Source: Flavobacteriales bacterium UBA5933 (GTDB lineage Bacteria > Bacteroidota > Bacteroidia > Flavobacteriales > Weeksellaceae). Taken from it: a DNA stretch of 18,075 bases. Within the stretch, counting starts at the first letter, position 1, and each line of letters opens with the position of its first letter. The position numbers and the translations under genes were made by a program. Below are positions 1-6,673 of this stretch, in pieces. A model generated the notes under the pieces. The model was not told the origin of the DNA and made no database searches. It worked only from the letters and a program-made list of their open reading frames with translations. The stretch is taken from positions 6,226 through 24,300 of the forward strand of contig DJDD01000193.1 of NCBI GenBank assembly GCA_002430925.1, read 5' to 3'.

Positions 1-100
1 TTACTCTGAAATTTGCAGAGATTAACTCTTTTGCAATTGCATGCCCCATATCACCAGGATACAAAATAGCAATACATGTATTGTACATAGATTTAGTCAT
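1..100 (-). CDS. NAD(P)-binding dehydrogenase, N-terminal fragment (cut by window edge)
   Basis: Reading leftwards from an ATG at 100, 33 codons are visible before the window ends. The peptide opens with a hydrophobic beta strand followed by YPGDMGHAIAKEL, a variant of the Rossmann dinucleotide-binding fingerprint. The PG(D/E)MG form is familiar from the 6-phosphogluconate/3-hydroxyisobutyrate dehydrogenase-like superfamily, especially the oxidoreductases that carry a DUF1932 C-terminal domain. Only the start of the NAD(P)-binding domain is present, so substrate and subfamily cannot be judged. It lies 34 bases downstream of the GNAT gene on the same strand and could be co-transcribed with it. 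The start codon follows an A/T-rich leader with no Shine-Dalgarno sequence, as usual in this phylum. Confidence 0.6.
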   Translation of the reverse strand, partial: MTKSMYNTCIAILYPGDMGHAIAKELISANFRV

Positions 101-134
101 TTTTTATATTTAGTTGAACCAAAAGTTTGATTAT

Positions 135-659
135 TTATGAGTTAAAAACTCGTTTCATCATAATATCAGTTTGTAAATCATTACCAAGTTTGAAAACATG
201 TTTGTCGAAAGCTACAAATCCATTTTTTTCATAAAAATGAATCGCTTTTGTATTGTATTCCCAAACACCTAACCAAATGTAATTTACATTTTTTATTTGA
301 GCAATTTCTAATGCTTTTTCAAAAAGTAATTGTCCTATTTTTTTTCCATGAAATTCTTTTAAAATGTAAATACGTTCAATTTCGAGAGAATTTTCTGTTT
401 TTATTTCTGTTTGAGATTTTCCCCAATTTAATTTTAAGTATCCGATAGGTTCTTCATTATACATGGCGAAATAAAAAATTGAATTGTTATCTTGTAGTTC
501 TATTTTTATTTTTTCGGTAGAAAAACTTGTTTCTAAATATTTATTCATGTCTTCTTCGTTATTATCTGTAGAGAAGGTTTCCGAAAAAGTAAGTCTTTCT
601 ATATGTTGTAATTTATTGATATCGTTAATTGTTATTTCTCTAATTGTAACTGTTTTCAT
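135..659 (-). CDS. GNAT-family N-acetyltransferase
   Basis: This 174-residue protein is a single GNAT domain, predicted to move an acetyl group from acetyl-CoA to an amine in the cytoplasm. The N-terminal half has the ETFS ... YL ... F pattern and the FYFAMYNEEPIGYLKLN strand. Motif A, the acetyl-CoA pyrophosphate loop, is IERIYILKEFHGKKIGQ (about 94-110), and motif B is NTKAIHFYEKNGF (about 136-148). The overall pattern resembles the PaiA-type polyamine or small-amine acetyltransferases, but the substrate cannot be read from the sequence. The gene sits between a Crp/Fnr regulator (118 bases upstream) and a dehydrogenase fragment (34 bases downstream), all on the minus strand. The ATG at 659 follows an A-rich leader. 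Domain call is secure; PaiA-like is a weaker guess. Confidence 0.88.
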   Translation of the reverse strand: MKTVTIREITINDINKLQHIERLTFSETFSTDNNEEDMNKYLETSFSTEKIKIELQDNNSIFYFAMYNEEPIGYLKLNWGKSQTEIKTENSLEIERIYILKEFHGKKIGQLLFEKALEIAQIKNVNYIWLGVWEYNTKAIHFYEKNGFVAFDKHVFKLGNDLQTDIMMKRVFNS

Positions 660-777
660 GTTGAACTTTTTTCTACTTATTTTATTTCTTTTTTAATTTT
701 TTATCTAAAAATATTTTGACAAAGTTCCGAATTTACTAGTATGGAAAATTTAACAAATGATAAATAATGAACTAACT

Positions 778-1341
778 CTATTTTATATTAGCTCTTATTC
801 GGCTTAAACTAACTTGTGTTATTCCTAAATAGGAGGCAATGTAATTGAGTTGAATTCGTTGAATTAGATTTGGATAATTTTTCAAAAGTTCCATATAGCG
901 CTCTCTAGCAGTTCCGAATTGTCTAGAAATAAGTCTTTCTTCTGCTTTGATAAGTTCTTTTTCAGCAAATTTTCTTCCCCAATTTGCAATTTCAATATTT
1001 TCTACAAATAATTTCTGTAAGTTCTCTGTTTTCAGTTCAAAAAGTTGGCAATCTTCTAATAACTCGATATTTTCGTACCCTTTTTTATTTTCTATATAAC
1101 TTTTTAGAGAAATAATAGTATCACCTTCTTTTCCAAATGCAAAAGTGATTTCATTTTCGCCAACAAAAGAAAAAGTACGTGCAATTCCTTTCTTTATGAA
1201 ATAAATATTTTTTTCAATTTTATCAGCTTTTATTATTAAGTGATTTTTAGGAAAATGAATTTCAGTAATATTTTGTAGAAGTAATGATTTTGATGATTCC
1301 GAAATACTATATATTCTATCAATTATTTGTTCAATATCCAT
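778..1341 (-). CDS. Crp/Fnr-family transcriptional regulator
   Basis: At 187 residues the protein has the usual length of Bacteroidota Crp/Fnr regulators. Residues about 20-110 form a cyclic-nucleotide-binding-type beta barrel (KNHLIIKADKIEKNIYFIKKGIART, then FAFGKEGDTI), although the arginine and glutamate expected for cAMP contact are not evident. A long dimerisation helix with KAEERLISRQFGTARERYMELL follows, and the C-terminus carries the helix-turn-helix RIQLNYIASYLGITQVSLSRI (about 162-183), which matches the DNA-recognition helix of this family. The ligand is unknown; no cysteine cluster for an iron-sulfur centre is present. It begins 27 bases after the broken acetyltransferase gene and could be read through from it. 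It may regulate the GNAT gene downstream; this is inference from position. Confidence 0.9.
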   Translation of the reverse strand: MDIEQIIDRIYSISESSKSLLLQNITEIHFPKNHLIIKADKIEKNIYFIKKGIARTFSFVGENEITFAFGKEGDTIISLKSYIENKKGYENIELLEDCQLFELKTENLQKLFVENIEIANWGRKFAEKELIKAEERLISRQFGTARERYMELLKNYPNLIQRIQLNYIASYLGITQVSLSRIRANIK

Positions 1342-1368
1342 TTTAAAATAAGGTTTAGGAGTTAATTT

Positions 1369-1976
1369 TTATTGAACTTTAGTCGTTAAAAACTCTAAAT
1401 TTTCAGTTATTTTTTCAATATTCCAATTCCACCATTCTATTTTCAATAATTCTTCAATTTTTTCTTCAGAGAATCGTTTTTTTATTTCTTTGGCAGGGTT
1501 TCCACCTACAATACTATAAGGTTCTACATTTTTTGTTACTGTAGAATTTGTTGAGATAATAGCTCCATTTCCAATTTTTATTCCAGGCATAATTGTTACA
1601 TTGTGACCAATCCAAACATCGTTTTCAATGACTGTATCTCCTTTAAATGGTAGTTCTTCATTTTTCGGAGTAGATTTTGCCCATTCTTTTCCAAAAATAT
1701 AAAATGGGTATGCAGTTATACCATCCATTTTTTTGTTTGCTCCGTTCATAATAAACTTTACATCAGAAGCTATCATACAAAATTTTCCAATAATTAATCA
1801 CCTAAAAAATCAAAATGATATTTTACATTTTTTTCAAAACTTTCTACATTTTCAAAATCATCATAATATGTATAATCACCAACAATAATATTAGGGTTTT
1901 TGATTATATTTTTCAGAAAACAAAGTTTTTTATAATGAGGGAGAGGAAACGTTTCATTTTTATCTGGAATTTCCAT
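1369..1976 (-). pseudogene. CatB/Vat-type xenobiotic O-acetyltransferase, frameshifted
   Basis: Two adjacent reading frames together make one full-length left-handed beta-helix acetyltransferase of the CatB/Vat class, which acetylates antibiotics such as chloramphenicol or streptogramins, or other hydroxyl compounds. The first piece (1976 to 1794, 60 residues) carries the PNIIVGDYTYYDD motif and ends at GD followed by TAA. The second frame is open from 1797 and reads LIIGKFCMIAS, then KFIMNGAN, the hexapeptide repeats (DVWIGHNVTIMPGIKIG) and WWNWNIEKI near the end. From memory, intact family members read GDKLIIGKFC here, so a loss of 4 bases (or 1) between about 1794 and 1800 fits best. The catalytic histidine region HNVTIMPG and the CoA-binding end are intact downstream. 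It may be a true pseudogene or a sequencing error. The downstream part alone lacks the first helix coils and is unlikely to be active. Confidence 0.8.
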
Positions 1977-2015
1977 AAACTATATTTTAGATTATATGTA
2001 AATATACTTTTTAAT

Positions 2016-2348
2016 CTATTTTTCAACGTAAATAAAACCTTCTTTTCCTGAAGAGAAAATAGTTTTTATGCGTTTGTAACTGTCTACTTCATAGTCATCA
2101 GCTTGCTGTAACTCTTCGTCCGTTATTTGGAAAAGAACTCCTTCCACTTTGTCATTAGTATTTCCACTGTAGGTAAGAATTGGATGAAATTTTTGTTCAG
2201 ACTTTTTTAAAACTTCCTCATCAAAAATCTCAATATAATCTAATTTATAGTTTAGTAAGAAGTCTTTTTCTCCTTCTAGTATTCTACCAAAAGTTTCTAA
2301 TTGAACTTTTTCTTTTTGTAATGTTCCGTAAGAAAATAATAAATTCAT
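2016..2348 (-). CDS. Gamma-glutamylcyclotransferase-like (AIG2-type) protein
   Basis: This 110-residue protein starts with MNLLFSYGTLQKE; the YGTL loop (7-10) binds the gamma-glutamyl part of the substrate in gamma-glutamylcyclotransferases. A conserved acidic residue expected for catalysis is present in ADDYEVDSY (E87). The core VEGVLFQITDEEL strand-helix is also typical. Family members release 5-oxoproline from gamma-glutamyl amines or amino acids, but many small bacterial members have no known substrate. The gene lies 39 bases upstream of the broken acetyltransferase gene on the same strand, and a hairpin repeat element lies about 65 bases upstream of its start. Family assignment is firm, function only approximate. 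Confidence 0.85.
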   Translation of the reverse strand: MNLLFSYGTLQKEKVQLETFGRILEGEKDFLLNYKLDYIEIFDEEVLKKSEQKFHPILTYSGNTNDKVEGVLFQITDEELQQADDYEVDSYKRIKTIFSSGKEGFIYVEK

Positions 2349-2412
2349 AATTTGTTGTTCATGTTATATCAAAAATACATGAATTTTAACGATAAATAGT
2401 TATATTATTTTT

Positions 2413-2524
2413 GGGGCAATCACTAACGTGCCGCGCTTTATCGCTCCCAATCTTTTTAGATTGGTCATTCAGCGGATTCGAAATGAAAAGACCAATCTAA
2501 AAAGGATTTCCGCTACAATCGCTA
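2413..2524 (-). repeat. Intergenic hairpin repeat element, copy 1
   Basis: Read on the minus strand, the copy has box A (GATTGTAGCGGAAATCC, ending near 2504), a stem arm (2508-2490), a loop of about 23 bases, the complementary arm (2466-2449) and box B (GATTG..GCGATAAAGC). The arms AATCTTTTTAGATTGGTC and its partner are complementary over 18 bases with one bulge. Two more copies lie at 5241-5344 and 16026-16138. This copy separates the broken secreted-protein gene from the cyclotransferase gene. Confidence 0.8.
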
Positions 2525-2585
2525 TTGCAAATGATATATTCTTCAGAACAAAATTTCTTTCTTATTTATATTTTTTTGATGAAAT

Positions 2586-3329
2586 TTATTTTAATAATAT
2601 CCCATCTTGAGAAAGTATTTCATTATTATTTTTTTCTACTAACAATGAAACATCTGCTGTTTCTTCAGTTCCTATAATATTGCTGAATATTTTATAGGTG
2701 TAATTTTTATTTGTAAATACTATAACGCTATTTCCACCACTTCCTTCAAAATCTAATTCACCATTTTCGAGTATCAAATCAGGTTTTGAAGATTCCAAAG
2801 AACCTCTTTTCCATGAAACATATCTATATGAACCATTTTTTAGTTCGTCTATTCGTATTAAATAACTTTTAGTTTGAATTTTATAGACAGGTTTAGCAAA
2901 ATTTCTAATAGATATATAAAGTTCTTGTTTTTCATTTTTTATTAAATCTTCAAGTAAATTTTTTTCAGAATCACTTTGATAATTTATAGCTATAATTTTA
3001 CCATCAGTATCAATCCAAATAATACCGTTGTCCAACATAATTCCTCTCCAGCCAACTTCGTTCCAATCAGTAACCTTAGAATTAGAAATTATATGAATTA
3101 AATTCTTATCGAAAATAGTATTGAATCTAGTTTTAAAATCATTTTTATTTTTAACAACTGGAATAGGATATTCTCGTTTTAAAGGATAATCTATAATTTC
3201 GGATATTTTATCAATGTTATTATTTTAAAAAATCTGAATAATGTATTCAATATTTTTAGAATCATTTTTATTTTGACAAAGACTAAAAATAGGTAAAAAC
3301 ATTAATATAAATTTATAAGCTTTTTTCAT
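2586..3329 (-). pseudogene. Secreted hypothetical protein interrupted by an in-frame stop
   Basis: Translation from the ATG at 3329 gives a signal-peptide-like start (MKKAYKFILMFLPIFSLCQN) but meets TAA at 3227-3225, codon 35. The same frame then stays open for 212 further codons with no shift: NNNIDKISEII, EYPIPVV, NEVGWRGIM and on to LSQDGILLK. A shorter start at 3038 would drop the export signal and about 60 residues that look like coding sequence, so the whole stretch is best read as one 247-residue gene with a nonsense codon. A single base change (TAA from AAA or another sense codon) explains it. The cysteine at 18 is in a poor lipobox (leucine before it), so lipoprotein status is doubtful. 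The family is not recognised with confidence; I recall similar secreted proteins in related bacteria. Function unknown. Confidence 0.7.
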
Positions 3330-3380
3330 AATGGCTTTTTATTGACTGTACTTTAGTAAATCCTACAAAATAGATATTAG

Positions 3381-3686
3381 TTATTGTTTTTTATTTTCAA
3401 TAATTGTCTCGTAATGTTCAACTGTTGGAAATGGATCATAATAATGGTGCAAAATCTTTTTCCATTCTAAATATTCTACTGATTGTCTAAACCCAATTGT
3501 ATGATCTTCCAAACTTTCCCAGTCTACAAGTAAAATGTATTTATTGTTTTGTTCTAAACATTTTTGTAATGTATGTTTCTTATAACCTTTTATAGAACTG
3601 ATAAATTGTCCTGCAGTTGCAAAGTCGATTTCAAATTGTTTTTCTTGTCCAATCTTTACATTTAGTATAGCTACTTCTAAAATCAT
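3381..3686 (-). CDS. Antibiotic biosynthesis monooxygenase (ABM) domain protein
   Basis: This 101-residue single-domain protein has the dimeric ferredoxin-like fold pattern of ABM proteins. It opens with the strand MILEVAILNVKIGQEKQFE, followed by a helix with the GYKKHTLQKCLEQ strand, then YILLVDWESLEDH and FRQSVEYLEWK, and closes with a short acidic/histidine tail. Members include cofactor-free monooxygenases of aromatic compounds and haem-degrading enzymes, but most small ones are uncharacterised. The ATG at 3686 overlaps the TGA of the upstream gene by four bases (ATGA), so the two are translationally coupled. It ends 51 bases before the broken secreted-protein gene. Fold assignment is confident, the reaction is not known. 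Confidence 0.85.
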   Translation of the reverse strand: MILEVAILNVKIGQEKQFEIDFATAGQFISSIKGYKKHTLQKCLEQNNKYILLVDWESLEDHTIGFRQSVEYLEWKKILHHYYDPFPTVEHYETIIENKKQ

Positions 3687-4018
3687 ATTTCTTCAATTAT
3701 TGATTGTCCTTTTGATTTGTCGCCAGAAGTCCATTCCCAATTTTCGTAAAGACGAATTTTTCCATTTTTAAGAATTTCAGGTTTTGATTTACAAATTCCA
3801 GTCATCAGTTCGTTTTTGTTGTTTACTTGGTGATAACGCATTTCTATATTTCCATCTTCGTCTACTAAACCAATTAAATGTCCATATTTAATTTTTTCAC
3901 CAGAATATTCAGAAGTCAAAACATTGTCAACTTGTTTATAATGGAAAGTAGTTTCGCTACAAGTTTCTCCATTTTTAGTATTGCTTACTAATCTAAATAT
4001 TTTATCGTTATAATTCAT
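3683..4018 (-). CDS. Small 'N-acetylglutamate synthase'-type conserved protein
   Basis: I place the start at the ATG at 4018 (MNYNDKIFRLVSNTKNGE), giving 111 residues. A longer version from 4069 would overlap the preceding gene by 38 bases and adds 17 residues that do not look conserved. The protein matches a small family often annotated as N-acetylglutamate synthase in Firmicutes and Bacteroidota, with landmarks NGETCSETTFHYKQ, LTSEYSGEKIKYGHLIGLVDEDG, MRYHQVN, LMTGICKSKPE and the ending WEWTSGDKSKGQS. It bears no resemblance to a GNAT acetyltransferase, so the annotated enzyme name is probably historical; the real role is unknown. Its stop overlaps the ABM gene start (ATGA), pointing to co-expression. 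Confidence 0.8.
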   Translation of the reverse strand: MNYNDKIFRLVSNTKNGETCSETTFHYKQVDNVLTSEYSGEKIKYGHLIGLVDEDGNIEMRYHQVNNKNELMTGICKSKPEILKNGKIRLYENWEWTSGDKSKGQSIIEEI

Positions 4019-4031
4019 TGTGTTAGTTTGT

Positions 4032-4265
4032 TTAATGTAACATCCATTTAAGTAATCCATCTGGACCACTAATTATTAAAATAAACAACATAACTATTCC
4101 TAATGCAATAGCAGCTATTAAGCAACCTCCAAAGTTTGCTTCGTTTTCATTCCAATTTCCATTATCTTTTAGTTCTTGAATTTGACGTTGTGTTTCTTCT
4201 CGTCTTCTTCTTTTAGAATATGAACTATTTGAATATGGATTTCTTGGTTTATAAGGTTTACTCAT
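4032..4265 (-). CDS. Small single-pass membrane protein, hypothetical
   Basis: The 77-residue protein has a polar, very basic N-terminal half (SKRRRREETQRQIQELKDNG), a single hydrophobic segment at about 47-66 (GGCLIAAIALGIVMLFILII) and a short tail GPDGLLKWMLH. The strong positive charge before the membrane segment predicts the N-terminus in the cytoplasm. No family was recognised. The gene is 13 bases upstream of the small conserved protein gene and probably opens the same transcript. A 14-base motif (AAATTACAGCTAAC, 4295-4308) lies just upstream of its start and recurs next to the following gene. Confidence 0.65.
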   Translation of the reverse strand: MSKPYKPRNPYSNSSYSKRRRREETQRQIQELKDNGNWNENEANFGGCLIAAIALGIVMLFILIISGPDGLLKWMLH

Positions 4266-4381
4266 ATTTTAATATTTTCAAAGTTGTAAGATATAAATTA
4301 CAGCTAACGGAAAAGTAGTTTGCGGAATAAATGGAGTGAAAGTTCAATTTCTAATTTTACAATTCTGTAAAAAACAGAAAT

Positions 4382-4419
4382 AAAAACCTCCTTAGAATCG
4401 ATTTTAAAGAGGTATTTTT
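4382..4419 (-). terminator. Intrinsic terminator after the membrane-anchored hypothetical gene
   Basis: A dyad at 4387-4412 pairs CCTC...GAGG and continues inwards almost to its centre, 13 positions per arm with one mismatch and one wobble. On the minus strand it is followed by TTTTTATTT. It lies about 70 bases beyond the stop codon at 4482. The flank on the other side is also T-rich on the plus strand, so it could work in both directions. Confidence 0.65.
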
Positions 4420-4481
4420 ATATTTTATTTGTTCTACTTAAAATTATGATTTGTGCAACAGTTACTTGTATTAGATTTAGT

Positions 4482-5108
4482 TTATTTTTGTTTATTATAA
4501 TTGTATCCAGAAGAAAAGTATTCATCAGAATCTAGATTTATATTTTGATAATTAACTTGGTATTTATCAATTTGCAACGAAGAATCTAGTGTTATCCAAC
4601 CTATTTCTTTTTGGATTTCACTTTGTAAATAGTTGTTGTTAAGGTAATTAATTTTTATAATTAGTTTTAGTGTGTCACCATTTAAAAATTCTTTTGAATA
4701 TTCGTTAAAACCGACTTTTTCTACAAGTTTATAGTAAAATTGATTTCCAGGTGACAAAATATAAGGTTTTTCATTTTTCGTTTGAGTGAAATTTAATTTA
4801 TTGTAAATACTGTCATTTTTTCCATAGTAAATCTTAGAATTTATTATTGTCGCATCTTTATTTCCATTGTTGTTATAAATTAAATTTAAATTTATTGAGT
4901 CACTTTTTATATCGTTATCAATTAAGGATACATTTAAATCATAATTTCTATAAAAGAATTGAAAGTATATTGAAATTCCAGAAATTAGTAAAGCTATAAT
5001 TGAAATAAAATTAGCAAAATTATTTCCACTTTCTTTGCTAGTGTCAATTTTTGAAGTATTGTTTTTATTTAATTTCTTTAGTTGTCGAATTAGACCAGAG
5101 TTATTCAT
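4482..5108 (-). CDS. Membrane-anchored hypothetical protein
   Basis: A 208-residue protein with a basic, lysine-rich N-terminus (about 1-30), one hydrophobic segment at about 33-53 (FANFISIIALLISGISIYFQFF) and a C-terminal domain of about 150 residues rich in Asn, Tyr and Ile. The positively charged start predicts the N-terminus inside and the bulk of the protein in the periplasm. The C-terminal part alternates short strands (LNLIYNNNGNKDATIINSKIYYG, LKLIIKINYLNNNY), which suggests an all-beta domain, perhaps immunoglobulin-like. No family is recognised. It ends upstream of its own terminator at 4382-4419 and begins directly beside a 14-base motif shared with the gene at 4032-4265. It appears to be a stand-alone transcription unit. 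Confidence 0.7.
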   Translation of the reverse strand: MNNSGLIRQLKKLNKNNTSKIDTSKESGNNFANFISIIALLISGISIYFQFFYRNYDLNVSLIDNDIKSDSINLNLIYNNNGNKDATIINSKIYYGKNDSIYNKLNFTQTKNEKPYILSPGNQFYYKLVEKVGFNEYSKEFLNGDTLKLIIKINYLNNNYLQSEIQKEIGWITLDSSLQIDKYQVNYQNINLDSDEYFSSGYNYNKQK

Positions 5109-5240
5109 AAATTACGGCTAACTTATATACACATAAATATAAGATAATTTTTCTATTTTTTTACTTTTACGATTTATTTTAAATTCATCAATTACATACA
5201 TAAAACATAATTTAAATACTCTTATTCACTCACCATTTCG

Positions 5241-5344
5241 CGTTAGGGATTGCAATGGAAATCCTTTTCTAATTGGTGATTGAGGTTCTCGAAATAACCA
5301 ATTAGAAAAGATTGTAAAGGAAAGCCCGACCGAAGGGGACGCCC
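5241..5344 (+). repeat. Intergenic hairpin repeat element, copy 2
   Basis: Plus-strand order is box A (GGATTGCAATGGAAATCC, 5247-5264), arm (5260-5277), loop of 19 bases, complementary arm (5297-5313) and box B (GATTGTAAAGGAAAGCCC, 5310-5327), then GACCGAAGGGGACGCCC. The arms pair AATCCTTTTCTAATTGGT with ACCAATTAGAAAAGATT, one bulge. It lies 29 bases beyond the stop of the glycosyltransferase gene, on the opposite strand to it, and might end that transcript, though no U-tract follows. Confidence 0.85.
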
Positions 5345-5373
5345 AAAATAAGTTAGAACTAGGAAAGAATACT

Positions 5374-6666
5374 TTAGGAATTGATGATTTCTACTAATTT
5401 CTTCGTTAAATTTTTTCGACTAAATTGTTGAACTTCGCTTTCATTGGTTTCGAATTTCTGATTTGGATTTGCTAACCAATGTTTATAAAGTGTTAGGATA
5501 AATGACTTAATAGCAGATGTATCTTGGTGAGAAAAATAATTTCCTGCTTCTGTTTTCTTTAGAATCTTTTCGACATCGGCATCTTTTGGACCAATCGCTA
5601 AAATAGGATTTCCTGTTGCCATATATTCGAACAGCTTTCCTGGAATAATTCCTTTTGAGGCCTCATTATCAAAATTGGTTAAGACCAAAAGGTTTGTTTT
5701 GTTAATTGCATTCAACGATTCTTGGTGCGATACATAGCCATGTATAACAAGGTTATCGGATAAATTATTCTGTAGAATGGTTTGCTTGACATCTTCTGCC
5801 AATGAACCATAAAAATTGAGTTTGAAATCTTGCTTGAACGTTGTATTCTCTTTTGTGATTTCGGCTAATGCTTGCCACAAAGCGACAGGATTTCTAAGCA
5901 TTTCTAATCCGCCCGAATAGGTGATTTGGAAATGATTTTTATCTTTTTCTGTTTGTTCTTGTTTTACTTCCTCGAAACCATTGGTAATTACCTCAACACG
6001 GTTTGCTCCAATTTTCTTGAAGTTTTCGCCATCTGTATAACTTGTAGCCAAAACAATGTCTGCTGTTTGCATGACTTCTCGTTCTAGGTTTTCGTGTTTT
6101 TTAGCTGCCCACGATGTTAGTTTTAGTTCTTTGTGATAACTAATTTGTGTCCAAGGGTCACGAAAATCTGCCAACCATTGTAGGTTAGGAAATTGTTTTT
6201 TTAATTTTAGACCTATTAGGTGCAAGCTATGTGGTGGACCAGAAGTAACAATGGTATCTATTTTTTCTTTTTGAATGAATTCTTGTAGATATTCGGCAGA
6301 TGGTTTTACCCAGAATTTGCGTGCATCTGGAATAAAGAAATTTCCACGTACAAAAACAGAAACTTTGGATAGGAAAGATTGATTTTCTTTCTTCTCGAAA
6401 TGTCCGCCTTTGTAAGCTTTATTTTTTGGGTTTAGCTTTTCTGCTAATTGATAGGGTTCCCAAATTTTATTAGGAATGATTTTTACCTTTGGGTTAATGT
6501 CCTTTGATAAGGTTTCGTCGAGAATAGGGTAGGATGGATTCTCGGGAATATATACGTAGGTATCTAAACCAAAATCGGGTAGATATTTGGTGAATTTTAA
6601 CCAACGTTGTACACCTGGGCCTCCCGCAGGAGGCCAATAATAGGTGATAATTAATATTTTTTTCAT
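5374..6666 (-). CDS. Glycosyltransferase family 4 (GT4, GT-B fold)
   Basis: At 430 residues this is a complete GT-B glycosyltransferase. The N-terminal domain opens with MKKILIITYYWPPAGGPGVQ, the glycine-rich loop after the first strand that marks GT4 enzymes. The C-terminal domain starts with ITYSGGLEMLRNP (about 250), continues with VIHGYVSHQESL, and has the donor-sugar-nucleotide region IIPGKLFEYMATGNPILAIGP (about 340-360) with its conserved glutamate. No membrane segment is obvious; it should act at the cytoplasmic face of the inner membrane on a lipid- or polysaccharide-linked acceptor. The acceptor and sugar are not deducible. It is the last gene of the operon, 7 bases after the YfhO gene, which suggests they act on the same glycan. 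Confidence 0.9.
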   Translation of the reverse strand: MKKILIITYYWPPAGGPGVQRWLKFTKYLPDFGLDTYVYIPENPSYPILDETLSKDINPKVKIIPNKIWEPYQLAEKLNPKNKAYKGGHFEKKENQSFLSKVSVFVRGNFFIPDARKFWVKPSAEYLQEFIQKEKIDTIVTSGPPHSLHLIGLKLKKQFPNLQWLADFRDPWTQISYHKELKLTSWAAKKHENLEREVMQTADIVLATSYTDGENFKKIGANRVEVITNGFEEVKQEQTEKDKNHFQITYSGGLEMLRNPVALWQALAEITKENTTFKQDFKLNFYGSLAEDVKQTILQNNLSDNLVIHGYVSHQESLNAINKTNLLVLTNFDNEASKGIIPGKLFEYMATGNPILAIGPKDADVEKILKKTEAGNYFSHQDTSAIKSFILTLYKHWLANPNQKFETNESEVQQFSRKNLTKKLVEIINS

Positions 6667-6673
6667 GATAGAA

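Noticed and set aside
2413..2524. Repeat element read as a gene (60-codon frame on the plus strand at 2428-2610)
   Set aside because: The frame runs through the hairpin arms and boxes, which recur elsewhere without an open frame.
3327..3329. Lipoprotein call for the broken secreted protein
   Set aside because: The cysteine at 18 is preceded by leucine, not Gly/Ala/Ser, so the lipobox is poor; only a general export signal is supported.
4019..4069. Longer start for the small 'N-acetylglutamate synthase'-type protein
   Set aside because: It overlaps the upstream membrane-protein gene by 38 bases and adds a stretch unlike the family, whose members begin at MNYN.
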